A stretch of 64,000 nt of DNA from Pomacea canaliculata (taxonomy: Eukaryota; Mollusca; Gastropoda; Architaenioglossa; Ampullariidae). The notes below the pieces were generated by a model. It worked only from the letters and a program-made list of their open reading frames with translations, was not told where the DNA came from and searched no databases. Of this stretch, positions 1 to 12,010 are shown piece by piece (positions within the stretch are counted from its first letter, which is position 1; each line of letters begins with the position of its first letter). Made by a program: the position numbers and the translations under genes. Location: the NCBI RefSeq assembly GCF_003073045.1, contig NC_037593.1, positions 2,595,525 to 2,659,524 of the forward strand. Reading direction: 5' to 3'.

Positions 1-111
1 CACATACAATAGATGATTCAGAGGAAAGATTTAAATCCTTGATGAATGAAATAACAGTAAATTTATTTTCCAATATCAAGTATCGACTACCATGGGAAAT
101 ACAAATGTGTG

Positions 112-176
112 CTGTCCCATCCCATCCCATCCCATGGGACGTTTCCCATGGGATTCCCATGGGATTCCCATTCCTA
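112..176. repeat. Short tandem/palindromic CCCATGGGATT repeat
   Basis: A run of CCATC pentamers passes into two direct copies of TTCCCATGGGA, each centred on the palindrome CCCATGGG. It is too short and simple to assign to a family. Confidence 0.6.
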
Positions 177-1379
177 TGGACAACACTGCATACTTTCACC
201 CTTTGTGGGTACAGACGCGACAAAGGTTGAGAATCTATGGACTAAGTTAAGTTCATTAATTGTGTTCCTCAGGTATCAAGCCAAGTATCCCTAAGCGTGA
301 GTTCGCCTTGTAATTAACGCGAGCATGGACGAGCGACTAGAGCAACCGGTAGAAGTGTGATGTCACGTGATCAGATTCGTGTTAACTCAAGATAATACGG
401 GTAGTGTTGTTTTACAAACCGCTTTCCCATCTATACCCGAACCCGCTGCTAAATGAAAGACGATAAGTGTACGTTGACCTTTGACTGTTGGACTTGAATA
501 ACATGAATGTAGGATTTTGACACATGTTGATACGAGGATTGCTGGCAACATAGAACGAGAAGCAGTTTAGTCTGTAAGGCTTTATCAGATAAAACCACGA
601 CAGTCTGCAGTTTCCCGTTCAGTTCCCATTACTTTTTTTTTTTTTTACCGAAAACGTTATCTTATCTCACCTGTCTTCGCCTTGACCTCGTTTTGTGTCA
701 CAAAGTCTCGATAGTTTTGTTCAGCTGGAGGCCTTTGCATGCGCCAACTAGGATTAAACGCAGCGGTCTGAACACCTGGAATGCTGTATATAGAGCACAC
801 CTGCACAGTGCTTCAACAGTCTGCTGACTCATCATCCCAAACAAGGTATAAATGCCAAACCTGCATAGCCTGTTTGACAGTTTGCTCACTGAACACACTG
901 CATGAATGTCAGACCAGTCAAATGAACATTTCAAACTGCAGGAATGTCAGACCACTGATACCCGTTTAACTGAACATCACAGGCGATGTATGAATGATAT
1001 AACTCTCCATCTCAAACAGTTTATAATATTAGCGTCCCAACAGTTTGTTGAAATGTTATGTAACTGTCAGATCTCAGTCACCTCTCCAGCAGTCTGACCC
1101 TCACCAAATTTTGCAGGGATTCTTATATTCACCTTAGACTATATGCTTGGATTTATGTTGTACTAATTAAATGAGCTTCTTTGTTTTCGTGTTTATTGTA
1201 TATGTATAAGATGTTACTGATGACTCAAATAATAAATTATTTTGCTTTACCGCAATAAATGCCGGCCTTCCCGTTGAATGTTGAGGCCAAAGCTGAATGC
1301 AGACTGACATGAAAGGTCAAATCCAAGTGCTGTTTTATTGCCCGTTTTCTTCTACAAAATAATAATAATTATTACAATC

Positions 1380-1380
1380 G

Positions 1381-1414
<34 letters not shown>
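1380..1414. repeat. (CAT)n microsatellite
   Basis: About eleven uninterrupted CAT triplets in non-coding DNA upstream of the FABP gene. Confidence 0.95.
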
Positions 1415-1417
<3 letters not shown>

Positions 1418-1725
1418 TCACTAAAAACACTCTTTGGTAGACATCAAATGGCAGGCACAGAAATCTGCGCTCCTGCAGCTTGTATATATGCTAATACCAG
1501 CAGAACTACAGAATCTTAACAGATAATAATTAAAAATAAAACGGTGAATTAGAAGCTTCCTGTGTTCTGGGTTCAAGGTTTGATCCACGTCGATATCAGG
1601 GTAATTAAAGTTCAGACCACCTATAAGAATAATCTCTCTGATCGCGCAAAGCCCATTATTTACCAGGCAATAAGGCCGACTTATTGGCAGATGATTTCGA
1701 CGGGAAAGCCGAAAAATCGTTTAAC

Positions 1726-1798
1726 GGCTGGTAAGTGAGTTATTCTCTGGTAAGTGAGTTATTCGCTGGTAAGTGAGTTGTTGGCTGGTAAGTGGGAT
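1726..1798 (+). repeat. 19-bp tandem repeat carrying splice-donor-like units
   Basis: Four units with an exact 19-bp spacing share the core CTGGTAAGTGAGTT; the last unit diverges at its end. Each unit contains a textbook U2-type 5' splice site on the + strand (G|GTAAGTG). No exon is recognised in front of the array. Confidence 0.85.
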
Positions 1799-3781
1799 AA
1801 AACATGAGATCCATCTCTGTGTGCATGGTAGCTCCAGACAGAAAGTCGGGTCGAGAACTGTTCTCGTGTGGGCGCGCAGCGAACGAGATTTGATTTCGGT
1901 GCTGGGTCAGTTTGACCTGAACCTTGCTTCCATTACAACTTTGTTTAGGCAACTGTTGGCACGCGATACAGGGGTAGCAGCGGTGAAACCGGTTATTTGT
2001 GTTTGTGAAGCTGAGAGCATCGCACCGGCCGGCTGCTGTGGACGTGTAGCTGTCTCTCTGAGACATACCTACACCCGTCTGCTTCCTGTTGCTTTTATTT
2101 GACCCCACTACTGTTCATAAACGTTCCGAAGATATAAAAAAAGAGAGAGAGAGGATTCATTCTGATACTTAACGAAACAAAGAAACATTAACAAAAAGGA
2201 CAGATAATTCCACTAGCATTGAAGTTATTGCTTTCTATTCTCTCACCAGCCTTACTCAGCCCCTTTATCGCCAACTTACTGTACTGCTACAACAAGACTG
2301 CCTTGTTCAGCAGGCATGAAAAAATAAATAAATAAAGAATTAAAAGGCAACTTGAACAGCTGAATGATAGATGTTTTGGAGTACCGCAATTCAACAAGGT
2401 ATGGAAAACATATGGTATGATTTATATTATGGTAAACAAGGAGTGCAGGGAAATACTGGATCCAGTTGTTGGACGTTGCAAAAACCTCATTCCTTCCGGA
2501 CTGATATACTGGTCACTCTGTTGCCATGATTCGGCGTCTCACTCACAGCAGCTGTCTCTCTTCATGAGAGGGATATGGGAGGAGGTCTATAAACAACCGC
2601 GTCCGGTCTTCCCGTCTGCACATTTTCCATTGCTCTTTGGCAGGACTTTGAGGTCCGTTTGTCTTAAACATTCTGCTCATTTATGGCATCCTGAAGGGTC
2701 GACTTGGAAACATTATTTCGAAAATACGGGTACGGGAAAAAAACCAAAACAAGTCAAATGATCCAGTGTTCGATACACAGTAAACAAATTCTTTTACATA
2801 GAAGTATTCCCGGACGAGAAAGTGATCTGGGGAGAATTATAGGACTCACATCGGTTGGCCCATTCTTTATGCAGAAGAGAGGTTGCTGGTTTGAGGTCAA
2901 AACGTTTCAAAAAGTGGGTTCAAGAGGCTCGCTATCTTTGCCAAGGATCAAAAGCTCTTCTGTGGGACAACGTCGATCCCTTGAAGACTGACTAGTTCTA
3001 GTCTTTATCTGACAGGGAACAGCCAAGTACAAGTCCCAGCTTGTCAAATCATACGTCAATACATGCCGAAAATATGATCCATATGCCCAGTTAATAAAAA
3101 AAGTCACATACGATCGAGTAATCTATTACATATATATTGTTTGGAGAGTCACTTTAATTGCTACAATGACAAAGTGCTCAACTATCAATCTTCATGTAAT
3201 CGAGCAAAGCAGAAACACACACATATGTGAAATATTTTTGTCAGTAATAATTATTATTATGCTCCACTGGGGGCAAATATAAACAACAACAATAATAATT
3301 ATTTATATGATATTCACTGTCATTGTAAGAGCAAGCATAATATATTATAACAATTAATTGTTATTAATTTGAATTTCAGTATTGAGTAATGAACTTATTG
3401 GTGTTTACATATGATATTCATTCATGTCTAACCTTCAGCGCATTACTTATGATCGAATGCTGTTGATTTTGTTTTTCAAGTGCATGCAAAAAAAGAAAAA
3501 AAAAAGCTTAGCCTTGGGGAAAATAATTGTCTCAAAATAGTCTTTATTTTGTCCGAGAGATAAAGCTAGCCAGGAGAGAGACAAAGCTAGCCTGAGCTGG
3601 CCATTCGTACCGCGAGCAGACGACGCGAGGCCAGCCGCAGCCAGCCTGTTTGAGGGAGCGGCATATCGACTGACCGGGCTTTCATTCTGTTTTCTCAGCG
3701 ATCTTGCATGTTTTATCAGTGCCAGTGCTGTGCGCGGTGCTAGAACTGTAGGAAACGTACTCCAGTCACTGAAAAATAACG

Positions 3782-6700
3782 ATGGCTGATTTCGCCGTAG
3801 GCACGTGGAATCTAATTCACACGGAAAACTTCGACGAGTATATGAAAGCAGTTGGTAAGTTTGAGCGTGCTTGAGAATTAGCGTGATGTGGTTTACATCG
3901 CATTCTTAATATTATTTGACGGCGGAATTTTTATGTTATGACTGGCGCGCAGGTTAAGTAGGTGCGGTGATGTGAATCACATGAATCGCGTGATCTTGAG
4001 TTCGTGCCCACCGGGCTGACGATAAATAGAGTAATGAAAAAAAAAAATCAGTGAAATTAATGTTTCATGTAAAATGAGTTCCTTTTTTAATGTTATCATA
4101 GTTCGAAGGTTAGCTATAGTTTCTATCACTAAATTTCGTAGGCGCGAAGATATTTTTAATTTTGAACCCGCTCCAAGTCAGTTTATCAGTAGGTGCGTGT
4201 ACCGGTTGAAGATGAGCAGTGTCAGTAATACTGACATTGACATGTTAACCTCCGCTAATAATAATTCTTGTTTATGATTTAAAATAATTGTAGCGGACAA
4301 AATGCCTTTTTATGCTGTACGTAAGTTTAGGTCCAAACAATGATTTGCTAGACTGGAAAATTAAAAAGCACATGTTGTAGGTACACATATTTTAATGAAT
4401 TTAACAGAAATCTAAATTAAAGACTGGAATTCAACATATTCAAAAAATTTTATTACTAACATTAGTAAGAGAAGACATGTATCTGGCATAACCTCAGAGA
4501 AGTAAGCAATGCTGGTTGAAGCTTAAAAAGGTAGTTGGAGAATAAAAACATTTGGTTTAGTTATGAACCTCATTTTTTTGGAGAAAGATGTGTGCATATG
4601 CATGTTTATTATAATTTTCCATGTGTTTTCTGTGTATGCACGTGCTATTGTATATAATAATAAATACATCCTTTCCATTGCCGTTATATAGCCTTAGTTG
4701 CTGCCTCATAGTAAAACACCAATTCACCTCATACCTTCTTTCCACATTTATTGAAAATGTCAAAAACTCGAGAGACTTTGTGGTAATCCTTATCACCAAA
4801 CAAATGACAAATTAACTATCCCAAATGTGGCTTCATTGTGATATGCCATGGAAGCAATATCCCAAAGCTAAAGCACAGATTTTATACCAGTGATAAGATT
4901 TGTTTGGATCCATGCCATAAATCCACATTCAGAGTAGCTTGGTTATGCCATAGCACTGTTCATTCAAGGCAGCCTCAACAAATTTACACTGGATGTGTAA
5001 ACCACAAATAATTGTTATGTCTGACATTGTCAGGTTCTCATGCCAGCCTTCCGCCAAAAAGAGGGCAATACTATCAGATCTTTTCACAGAGGAAAAAAAT
5101 TAGAAAGTACTGTTTCCTTATGAAAATACCATTTCCATGCAATTTTGGAGGCTTTATAAGCTTTCAGAAAGACTTTGTGATTGTTAAAATATGCTTTACT
5201 TAAGAGCAGAGAATTGATGGTGGAAAATTCTTCCCACCAAGCAGAGATGAAATTGTGATCTACCAGGGAAGTTCTTTTTAAAAAAAAAAAAAAGCAAAGG
5301 AGGGTTGGGGTCTTCCTTTCATATTCTATCTGTGGAAAACCACATACATATCATTACTTGCCTTTGGAGGCATTTAGTAAATAAATTGCTTCTCTATTAT
5401 GATTTTTAAATATTCTTTCTTCAATAATTTGCATGAATTTGTGAATAAATATAATTGCTGTGTTGTAGATCCCATTTTATGAAGGTTCTCACCTATAGAA
5501 ATATTTGGACTACAGTGTTTGGACTTGTTGTGTTCTACCTTTTTTATGTTGTTTTGCTTTGGTGGTTGTGGTCAGTAAAAAAAAAATAAGCACTAAAATG
5601 CATGTCAAGATAAAAGAAAGCAAACAAACAAAAACACATAAACAGTAACAACTTAAGGACTATGCTAAAATCTCAGATTTTAGTTAAGATCAAATGCCAA
5701 GTCTGTCATCATTATGGGTAGTTTGTAGGCTGCACAACATTGGCTTAAGCAGAAAGTACACTAAGACATGGACTCATTTGGAGGTCCTGTTTCTTGGACA
5801 GAATACTTGAGTGCATTATAGTTGCTTAGCTGATTAGTGTTTTCTACTTGAAAGATATCTTGAATATTGCCTCTGTCCTAGTCAGTGGACACATTTTTTT
5901 TTATAAGAGAAAACCACTTTTTCCATAGGTTTTCATAGAAAGAAGAGAAGCTGTAATTGCCTTCAGATATCTTTGCTACAAGGTTATTTTGTCGTAAAAC
6001 AGATGCATTTTTAGTTCTCTTATCTCGCGTTTAAATATCAATGAAAAGGATGTTTTATTCCCATGTCCTTTAACTTGTGATATGCTCCTATTCCCTAAAA
6101 AAAAAAAGTGTTGGTTTGTTATTGACAAGAAGTGGCTGTAAAGTTGATCTGAAGATAGATTGTCCTTGTTAAGATTTATACAGGTGAGTGGTGAGGTTAG
6201 AAAATGCAGGCTATTAAGAGCACAAGATGAAAGGGGCTGTATTTCTATCAGCTATGGAAACTGTTAAAACATAAGAGAAGACTTCGTTCATACCACGCTG
6301 TTGTCAAGATGCAGGGCTGTGCTTAGGGGCAGGTGGACGAGGCATCTGCCTAGGGCCCCGCGCTTCAAGGGGCCCCGCGCTTTTGATTGATATGTGACTT
6401 TAGATCCCAACTAAAACCGTGTGATCGTGGCATGAGGGCCCCGCACATGCCCTTTGCCTCGGGCCCCGCGGGGGCTAAGAACTGGCCTGTCAAGATGTGT
6501 AACATTATGTCAAATGTATTTGCATTTGTAATATTAAAAGCAATACATTTTACAACATGGGTTATAATACCTTTTTCCCCCATCCTTCCCTTTTCTCTCT
6601 GCCTTAACATATTCTTATTTCTAAATTTTATTTTGCACCATTTTCCCTTACCATTGCTATGTGACAGCTGAACAGTCCTTTTTGAGGTTTATAAAGGAAG

Positions 6701-8529
6701 GTATGTGGTTGTGTTCTGCTTCATTTTCCCCCATCCCATAGATGCTATAGAAGAAGTGTATATGGCATCAAGCCTGACGAGAGGGGGATGAGGTGTATTT
6801 TTTTTTTCCCTGGTGTAACATTGCTCACTCTAGGGATTTTTTCTATGAATCAAGATACTACCTTTAACATCATTTTTCCTCATTTACTAACCAATCACAT
6901 GTGAACAGCTCTATGTTCAAATAGCGATGTTGATTGTAGTGCACTTGTCCTAATGTTTGCAGTCTATATTACATTACTAACTGAATGTAGATATTGACAA
7001 TTGTAAACATCTAATTATATACTGGGAAAATAATTTACTATTTATTACAAGGGGCCCAGAGAGATCATCTGCCCCAGGGCCCATGCTGGCTCTCAGTGGC
7101 CCTATATGGTACTATTTTGTTTTTATTTTTGCATTATTCCCGTTCTAGAGTCTACATTCAATGTGTTTCGGAACTGTTGTTACTCAGTATCTTCTTTTAA
7201 AATTTTGTCATGCATTAGGTGTAGGAATGGTCATGCGAAAAATGGGAGGAGCATTGAAGCCAACGCAAGAGATCAAGGTCGAAGGAAATAAGTGGCACAT
7301 TAAAACTATTTCAACCTTCAAAACCACAGAGATCGAATTTACTCTGAATACACCTTTTGAAGAAACCACCATGGATGGTCGAAAAGTAAAGGTAACAGTT
7401 TGTTTGTTTTAAACGAGTTTTAAGTTTTCTTGAGCATCGTATTATATTATTGGGTCCTGTCAAACATCTGAAAAAGAAGTAGATTATATGGTGCATTGTC
7501 ACCAATGATTTAAACTCATTTTTTTTTCTACTCAAGAGTAAGGGAGCAAAGCAAGTTTCCCAGAAAATCATTTATGTTATACTATTACAGAATTGTAGGG
7601 TGGGGGTGTTATACTTTGTTACAAGTTTTACAACTGCAAGCATATGTTATTAAGTGCTGTGTAATAATAAGAACAAAAAGCTCTTGTATGACTTATGAAA
7701 TACTTTTCTATTTTCAGACAACGTGCACTTTAGAAGGCCAGAAACTAACGCAGGATCAGAAAGGGGACCCCGACTCCCTCATTACAAGGGACTTTGATGG
7801 AAATACGATGACTATGGTAGGTGTTTAGCAGCAACAAATAATGGAATCATGTTCTATGTACCACGAGCTTTGGTCATGTCAGTCCAAGATTTAACAGTTT
7901 CAAATGTGACTTCCATGTATTCCATGGCTTAGATGTTGTACTTGTGAGAGCTTGAAACATTATGTGACACAGCTTGAAACTTTGCTTAAGCGCTTGACAA
8001 AATTATTCAGCAGCGCTGAAACAAGTACTATATCAGTGAAGAACTCTCGAAATCGCTGTCGGTCTGAACAAGAACAAGCGCGTCATATAACATCATGAGG
8101 CACTTGAGTGCAACCACAAACTTATATAAATACACGTCCATGGTGCAACAGATTTTTATGATTGCTGAAGAGCAGTTGAAGTGTAATGAGGGAACTTAGA
8201 CGTTAAAGCTTTTTGTGACAATGCATTGGTTAGAATACGGTTAGGGTGTCAAGTGGATACTTTTAGATAGATTCATAACGAAGCCAGAACAGATCACAAA
8301 AAAATAGAGGACAGAATTTTGTTTACAAGAATTGAAGCTGTGTGGATACAGTGTTTTATGGCACTTTTCCAGAATGCCAAATATAGAGAATATTTTAGCT
8401 AGCAACTTCAAGGCCTGCTTGTAAATAAATAATAAAGCTAGTAAAAGAAAAAACACCATGTCCATGGGACAAATATATAGATAAATAAAGAAGAGGTGTT
8501 GGAATGAAAAACCAAGAAGAAAACAAAGA

Positions 8530-8562
<33 letters not shown>

Positions 8563-9383
8563 TCTATTTGTAATGCGCAGGTATCCATTCAGAAGAATGC
8601 TCATTGCGCAGCAAAAAACAAAAACAAAAAAAAAAAGAAAAAAGAAAGAAGAAAAAGATAAAGTGAACAAATATATAAAACACCAGAAAAGTAAAATAAA
8701 GACAGAAGTGTTGCTTGGTTGTTTAAGAAGCAAGAAAAACAAGCTAAACTATGATATACATTGGATTGCTTTACATCAGTGATGGCAATTCAGAAGCAAG
8801 CTATGAGATAAAACCGATTAGTCTAGTGGCTGTTCAGAGAAGAGTTGCTCCTTATGTGCTGTTATGAGTTATCTCCATGTCCACTGATATTTCAAGCATG
8901 ATCCCACATCCACTGAATATGGTGAGAGCATACTCTTGAGTTAGTTGGGTATGCATTTCTGCAAATGTATTCTTATTAAAATATTGTTTAAATATTTATG
9001 GAATAAATTAATCTCTATAAAAATATTTAACCATCTCTTTAAACATTTAACCATCTATCAAATGTAAGCAGGACTAGCACAGACTTTGCATTACTTTGCT
9101 GCCCTTCCCCCCTCCCTTCTTAAATTCTCGAGGACTTGCTGTCAGTAACTGCAGGGCATTAAGATCAGACAGGTCATTGATTTTCAATCTACAAACAAGC
9201 ACTTAATCAGAATTGGTGAGGGATATATTAAAAGTATAAATTATAATACCTTTGAGCATGATCATGCGGAGTTTCTAGTTTTACATTGCCCAATGTCATG
9301 CCTTAATTTCTGTTTATGTAAACTTTCAGAGACTGACAGCAAAAGGAGTAACATGCACTCGTACATATCAAAAGGCCGAGTAA
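3782..9383 (+). CDS. Cytosolic fatty-acid-binding protein (FABP/iLBP family)
   Basis: Four coding exons at 3782-3854, 7219-7391, 7718-7816 and 9330-9383 give 132 aa, the usual FABP length. Exon sizes (73, 173, 99 and 54 nt) and phases match the classic four-exon FABP gene. The protein begins MADFAVGTWNLIHTENFDEY, contains the helical-lid segment GVGMVMRKMGGALKP, and ends CTRTYQKAE, where the Arg-x-Tyr pair binds the fatty-acid carboxylate. It should be a ten-stranded beta-barrel that carries fatty acids or retinoids in the cytosol. All introns are GT-AG. Intron 1 (3.4 kb) holds a SINE-like tail and a hAT-like element; intron 3 (1.5 kb) and the 3' flank carry two copies of an 80-bp repeat. Family assignment is firm; which FABP subtype is not clear, so no symbol is given. 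Confidence 0.95.
4678..4726 (+). repeat. Tail of a mollusc-type SINE-like repeat, copy 1
   Basis: It matches the segment at 61278-61326 over nearly 50 bases (CCGTTATATAGCC, TTAGTTGCTG, TAAAACACCAATTC). The motif resembles tails that I associate with molluscan SINEs; the family name is not certain. It lies in FABP intron 1. Confidence 0.6.
6311..7108. mobile_element. Decayed non-autonomous DNA transposon, possibly hAT-like (GGGCCCC family), copy 1
   Basis: The left side begins CAGGGCTGTGCTTAGGGGCA and runs into GCATCTGCCTAGGGCCCCGC. The right side, read in reverse complement, begins CTGAGAGCCAGCATGGGCCC and runs into CAGATGATCTCTCTGGGCCC. Both ends are imperfect inverted repeats centred on GGGCCCC, and an internal GGGCCCC-rich arm lies near 6437-6480. 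No transposase frame is present. A second, more diverged arm lies at 11880-12010. The hAT assignment rests only on the CAGGG-type end, so it is tentative. It sits in FABP intron 1. Confidence 0.45.
7569..7652 (+). repeat. 80-bp direct repeat, copy 1
   Basis: About 80 bases beginning at TCATTTATGTTATACTATTA recur at 9523-9607 with a few substitutions and one small indel. It lies in FABP intron 2, just before exon 3. Confidence 0.9.
8530..8562. repeat. (GAT)n microsatellite
   Basis: About eleven uninterrupted GAT triplets in FABP intron 3. Confidence 0.95.
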
Positions 9384-9522
9384 GGAAATGATAGCCACCA
9401 GACTGCACTACATTCCTCTTGCTTGAATTGTCAGTCTGTCTGCATGGTCCAGTCATCGCCATAAGCCATACTTAAAGCACCGAAAAAAAAAGATTTACTT
9501 TAGAATGTTTGAATGTGCATTA

Positions 9523-9607
9523 TCATTATGTTATACTATTACAGAATTGTAGGGTGGGGGTGTTACAAGTTTTGTTACAAGTTTTACAGCTGCAAGCATG
9601 TGTTATT
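9523..9607 (+). repeat. 80-bp direct repeat, copy 2
   Basis: Second copy of the repeat at 7569-7652, same orientation, about 1.95 kb downstream and just after the FABP stop codon. Exons 3 and 4 therefore lie between the two copies. Confidence 0.9.
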
Positions 9608-9881
9608 GTGAAAGAAAATACAATTACAGAGAAATAAAAGATATACATGTATATATATTCTTTCAACACTTTTAATGTTTTGGTTCAAGAGTTTTAAGCT
9701 ATTATTTAATGCCAGTAAGGCCAGTGTCTTTTTGCAGGTAGTGTGATCAGTTATCATATATTTTCTACCCTGAAAAATGCTTTTGATTTGAATGGGCTTG
9801 AAATTATAAAAGATAAATATGGAAATTTGGATTTGTGGCTGCCTACTTATCATTGATACATATCTTCTTTTCCAATCCTTT

Positions 9882-9887
9882 AATAAA
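9882..9887 (+). terminator. Candidate FABP poly(A) signal AATAAA
   Basis: First canonical AATAAA in good context after the FABP stop, about 500 bases downstream, followed by a T/G-rich stretch. Cleavage site not determinable from sequence alone. Confidence 0.5.
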
Positions 9888-11879
9888 TTTGTGTTAACTG
9901 CTGCTGTTTACCCTACATTGAACTGCTTATACCATTCATGATATTTTATGCCATCATAATGTAAGGTACCAGAGTGTACTGATGTGTGATCACATTGTTT
10001 AGTAAGATTGGTGTTTAATGAAAAGTATGTATTGCTGAATTACTGAAAAAGAGAGGCAGCTGGCATTCATTTTCAGGCAGTTATACCATGAAGTAAATGC
10101 CACATTCTGACTTCATCTCAGCATTTCCATGGGGCTGGGTAGGAAGGGGAGCAGTTGAAATCCATTTTTTTTCTTTTTATCGCCATTTGTTTATTTTTTT
10201 CAAATACCCACATTTTCATTGCAGATGCACTTTTGATATTGCATTTGCTAATACTGTTAACTTCTTTAACTTGTTATCAAGAGGCTGCATTGTTTGTTCC
10301 TGATTTCCATTTAGCTGTATTTTTGCATTTGTCACCACACTTACTTGCCTGCTGACCACACACTCTTCTTCAGCATCTAGTCAACTCTCTCTTCAGCTCA
10401 TATGTATGTAGCACATTTATGTGAACATGTTTATTAAATTTTGTTTAGTTTAACCTATTTTCAGATATACACAATAGCAGAATGATAGCGGGAGTGTGGG
10501 TTTGTCTTAAGCTTTGTTAACAAGTGTTTTTGTTTCTTTTTTAATTGCTAGATTACCTACCTATCGTGCAGCGTTTTTTTTTTTTTATTTTTTGGTCTAC
10601 TTTTATCCTCCCCTTCCATATGTTATTACTTGTGGTGATTGCAGATTGGAATGTATTGGTGGGGAACAGTTTAATGATGAAAAATATCAAAAGCATCTTT
10701 ATCATAATAAATATTGTTTTATTTATCTGCTGATTTCTAGTGCTTGAGTGGCAAAAAAAAGAAAAATAAATAAATAAAGGGAATGATTTCTAGCATTATT
10801 ATGGTTGTGATCTTGTGTTGATGTTCGGCCTTGGAGAGTGAGCAAGAGCTAACTGCATACATATTTTTAAACTTATCAAAATCGCATATCCTTTGGTGTA
10901 TCAGTATGGAACTGCTTTTTTAAAAAACACATTTTGTTTACAACTTTGAATACATTAAAGGATTTAACATCCTATGTCAGCCGTTCACTCTCAACACTTT
11001 TTCACGATGAGCTAAGAAAGGAATTATGGGGAAGTTGGGGTGAAGAGACCAGTCTGTTATAAAGACCACTAACTCGGCTGATTTCCTTCATTTAACATTT
11101 AGTCTGACAAGTGACTATCTCCCTTATCTAAAGCATGGTCGAGATCGCACATTCACTATTATTGGCCTTCATAGCTATGAAAGAATTACATGTGCTATCG
11201 TGCAATTTTTGTTGTTCGGGTATGTACATTTGTTTGATGTAGATCGATAGTTTTTCTGCCCAAGTAATTATTTACCTAATGAAATGTAATGACCAGACAC
11301 TTAAAAATTCTAATTTTGTTCTGATTACAGACCTTTTATTTTTACCTTTGTTGTGAGTTCAGCATTTTTGGATTAGTCTTCTGCAGTATAATACCCAAAA
11401 AAGCAGACTAAGAGGTGAGGAAACAAAAGGACACAATTAGCTGAGGTATGGATGTATTAGACAAATAGCAAGGAAAAAGTGTCTAACAATGTGTCAGAAA
11501 TTATACAAATATATTACACATAAAAATCCCATACACATACAAAATGATCACGGGAAACTAGATGTGTGTCTCCATGGACTTAATAAGAGAATGATGCAGT
11601 TAAATATATCTGCACATAAATACAGATCACAAAAGGAGCAAAATAAATATATACTCGGTGAAGGGTTTCTGCAAATTTAGCAGCAGAAGTAAAAAAAAAT
11701 AGCGCAGATCTACTATTTTCTTCCTTACTCTTATCCTCTTCTTTGTGTGCCTTCTGCAGTTCGTGGTTCTACAATATCTGCATCTCATTTACAGCAATTC
11801 TTGTCTATTGGTTGACATATGACAACCACTGCCAACATAATAGCCGACAATCAACATGCATACCATCATGTCAGCCACT

Positions 11880-12010
11880 GCCATGCCCGCGCGAGTCCAG
11901 CGGCAGATGACCTTTCTGGGCCCCTTGCATTAATTAACTATAATAGCGAATAATTGTCCCAATAATTTTAAGTATGCTTACGGTTTACAATTTGACTGAT
12001 GATATCTGCA
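11880..12010. mobile_element. Arm of the GGGCCCC-family DNA transposon, copy 2
   Basis: The segment GGCAGATGACCTTTCTGGGC, followed by CCCTTG and an AT-rich stretch ending in TGTCCC, matches the reverse complement of 7050-7080. About 24 of 27 core bases agree and the flank is also similar. The other end of this copy was not found. Confidence 0.5.

Larger units (their letters stand above)
1..3781. other. Left intergenic region, no gene recognised
   Basis: Both strands were read in all frames. The open frames are short (at most about 120 codons), have no recognisable domain and no splice signals that join them. The stretch holds a short palindromic repeat near 112-176, a CAT microsatellite at 1380-1414 and a 19-bp tandem repeat at 1726-1798. 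The last few hundred bases should contain the promoter and 5' UTR of the fatty-acid-binding protein gene; no TATA box was identified with confidence. Confidence 0.6.

Noticed and set aside
1740-2108. Overlapping open frames of over 100 codons on both strands
   Set aside because: No recognisable protein; the minus frame starts inside the 19-bp tandem repeat.
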